A program made the position numbers and the translations under genes. From Rhizobium sp. Q54 (lineage in GTDB: Bacteria; Pseudomonadota; Alphaproteobacteria; ATCC43930; CGMCC-115725), in contig CAMATN010000045.1 of the NCBI GenBank assembly GCA_945861155.1, positions 1 to 33,830 of the forward strand: a stretch of 33,830 nt of DNA. The letters run 5' to 3'. Every line of letters starts with the position of its first letter. The first letter of the stretch is position 1. Positions 33,417-33,830 of this stretch are shown one piece after another. The notes beneath the pieces are model-generated. The model was not told where the DNA came from. It searched no databases and saw only the letters and a program-made list of their open reading frames with translations.

Positions 33417-33830
33417 CTAGTGCTTGCCGCCCCCTTTGCCGCCGCCGTGCCCCTTGCCGCCACCATCTCCCTTTCCGTCGCCGTGCCCCTTGCCACCGCC
33501 GCCCTTGTCACCGCCGCCGGCTCCGAAATGAGCTTGGCGGCCCGGCGCCCTGCCGCCGCCGAAATGTCGGCCGCCCTGGCGGGCTGCGCGCGCACCGTCG
33601 CCGCGCTGTGCCTTGTGCGCCTTGACAAAGTCCGAGCCGCCACGGCGGGCCTGGTGCGCCCCGCCGCCGCGTTGTGCCTTTTGGGACCCGACGTAGTCCG
33701 CACCATCCCGGCGAGTTTCCCGCCCGCTCGCGCCGCGCCGCGCCGCGCGCGCCGCTCCGAAATCGGGCCCGCCGCGTGCGGCCGCCTCGCCCCGGCCGTG
33801 CGGGTCGCCGGAGTGCCGCCGTCCGGGATG
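33417..33830 (-). CDS. Gly/Arg/His/Lys-rich low-complexity protein, 3' part
   Basis: The minus strand is open for 137 codons from the window edge to a TAG at 33417-33419. The start lies beyond the window. The visible part is basic and glycine-rich. It has two related blocks, SDFVKAHKAQRG and ADYVGSQKAQRG, then RHFGGGRAPGRQAHFGAGGG and a tail of GKGHGDGKGDGGGKGHGGGK-type repeats ending GGGKH. The His, Lys and Asp residues spaced by glycines could bind metal or nucleic acid. I recognise no family. Because it matches no known domain and GC-rich DNA often lacks stops, the call is uncertain. The block repeats and the clean GKGHG pattern favour a real gene. Confidence 0.5.
   Translation of the reverse strand, partial: HPGRRHSGDPHGRGEAAARGGPDFGAARAARRGASGRETRRDGADYVGSQKAQRGGGAHQARRGGSDFVKAHKAQRGDGARAARQGGRHFGGGRAPGRQAHFGAGGGDKGGGGKGHGDGKGDGGGKGHGGGKGGGKH

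Noticed and set aside
33314..33706. Upstream extension of the BaeRF-type gene
   Set aside because: The extra 131 residues are Arg/Ala-rich low complexity, lie across a better Gly-rich frame, and a good ribosome-binding site precedes ATG 33313.

Overview
The window is about 33.8 kb of high-GC DNA, most likely from an alphaproteobacterium of the Hyphomicrobiales or Rhodospirillales type. I infer this from the hopanoid (hpn) gene set, the 180-kDa-class NAD-glutamate dehydrogenase, the CHASE2 adenylate cyclase, and two copies of an intergenic palindrome of a kind familiar from these groups. No rRNA, tRNA, CRISPR array, insertion sequence or replication origin was seen.

The left half (about 0.2-14.7 kb) is a hopanoid locus in several transcription units. 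On the minus strand, hpnA-hpnC-hpnD-hpnE-shc form a chain in which every junction overlaps by 1-4 bases. HpnC, HpnD and HpnE convert farnesyl diphosphate to squalene, and Shc cyclises squalene to hopene. hpnH (plus strand) and hpnG (minus strand) add and trim the adenosyl side chain; they face each other and overlap by 48 bp. ispH, which supplies isoprenoid precursors, lies just upstream of hpnH. hpnI-hpnJ plus a SAM methyltransferase form a minus-strand unit for head-group work; the deacetylase HpnK that normally acts between HpnI and HpnJ is not in the window. An MlaA-type lipoprotein and an HpnM/MlaC-type periplasmic lipid carrier lie tail to tail between these units and suggest lipid traffic across the envelope. 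An MFS transporter diverges from hpnA.

The middle (16.3-23.7 kb) looks like an accessory segment on the minus strand. It holds a very large repeat protein (two tandem beta-rich modules, then six FG-GAP/VCBS-like repeats) split by an apparent 2-base insertion. Next to it are a leishmanolysin-like zinc protease carrying five 147-bp repeats, and an HSL-type esterase. The catalytic part of the protease is visibly less GC-rich than its surroundings. Both repeat proteins lack an evident signal peptide, so a one-step export route such as type I secretion is possible.

The right part is housekeeping and signalling. It has a Tat-exported NTF2-like protein, the large NAD-dependent glutamate dehydrogenase, a CHASE2/class III adenylate cyclase followed by a probable terminator, and a small conserved-looking protein. 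It ends with a BaeRF-family protein and the 3' part of a Gly/His/Lys/Arg-rich low-complexity gene cut by the window edge.
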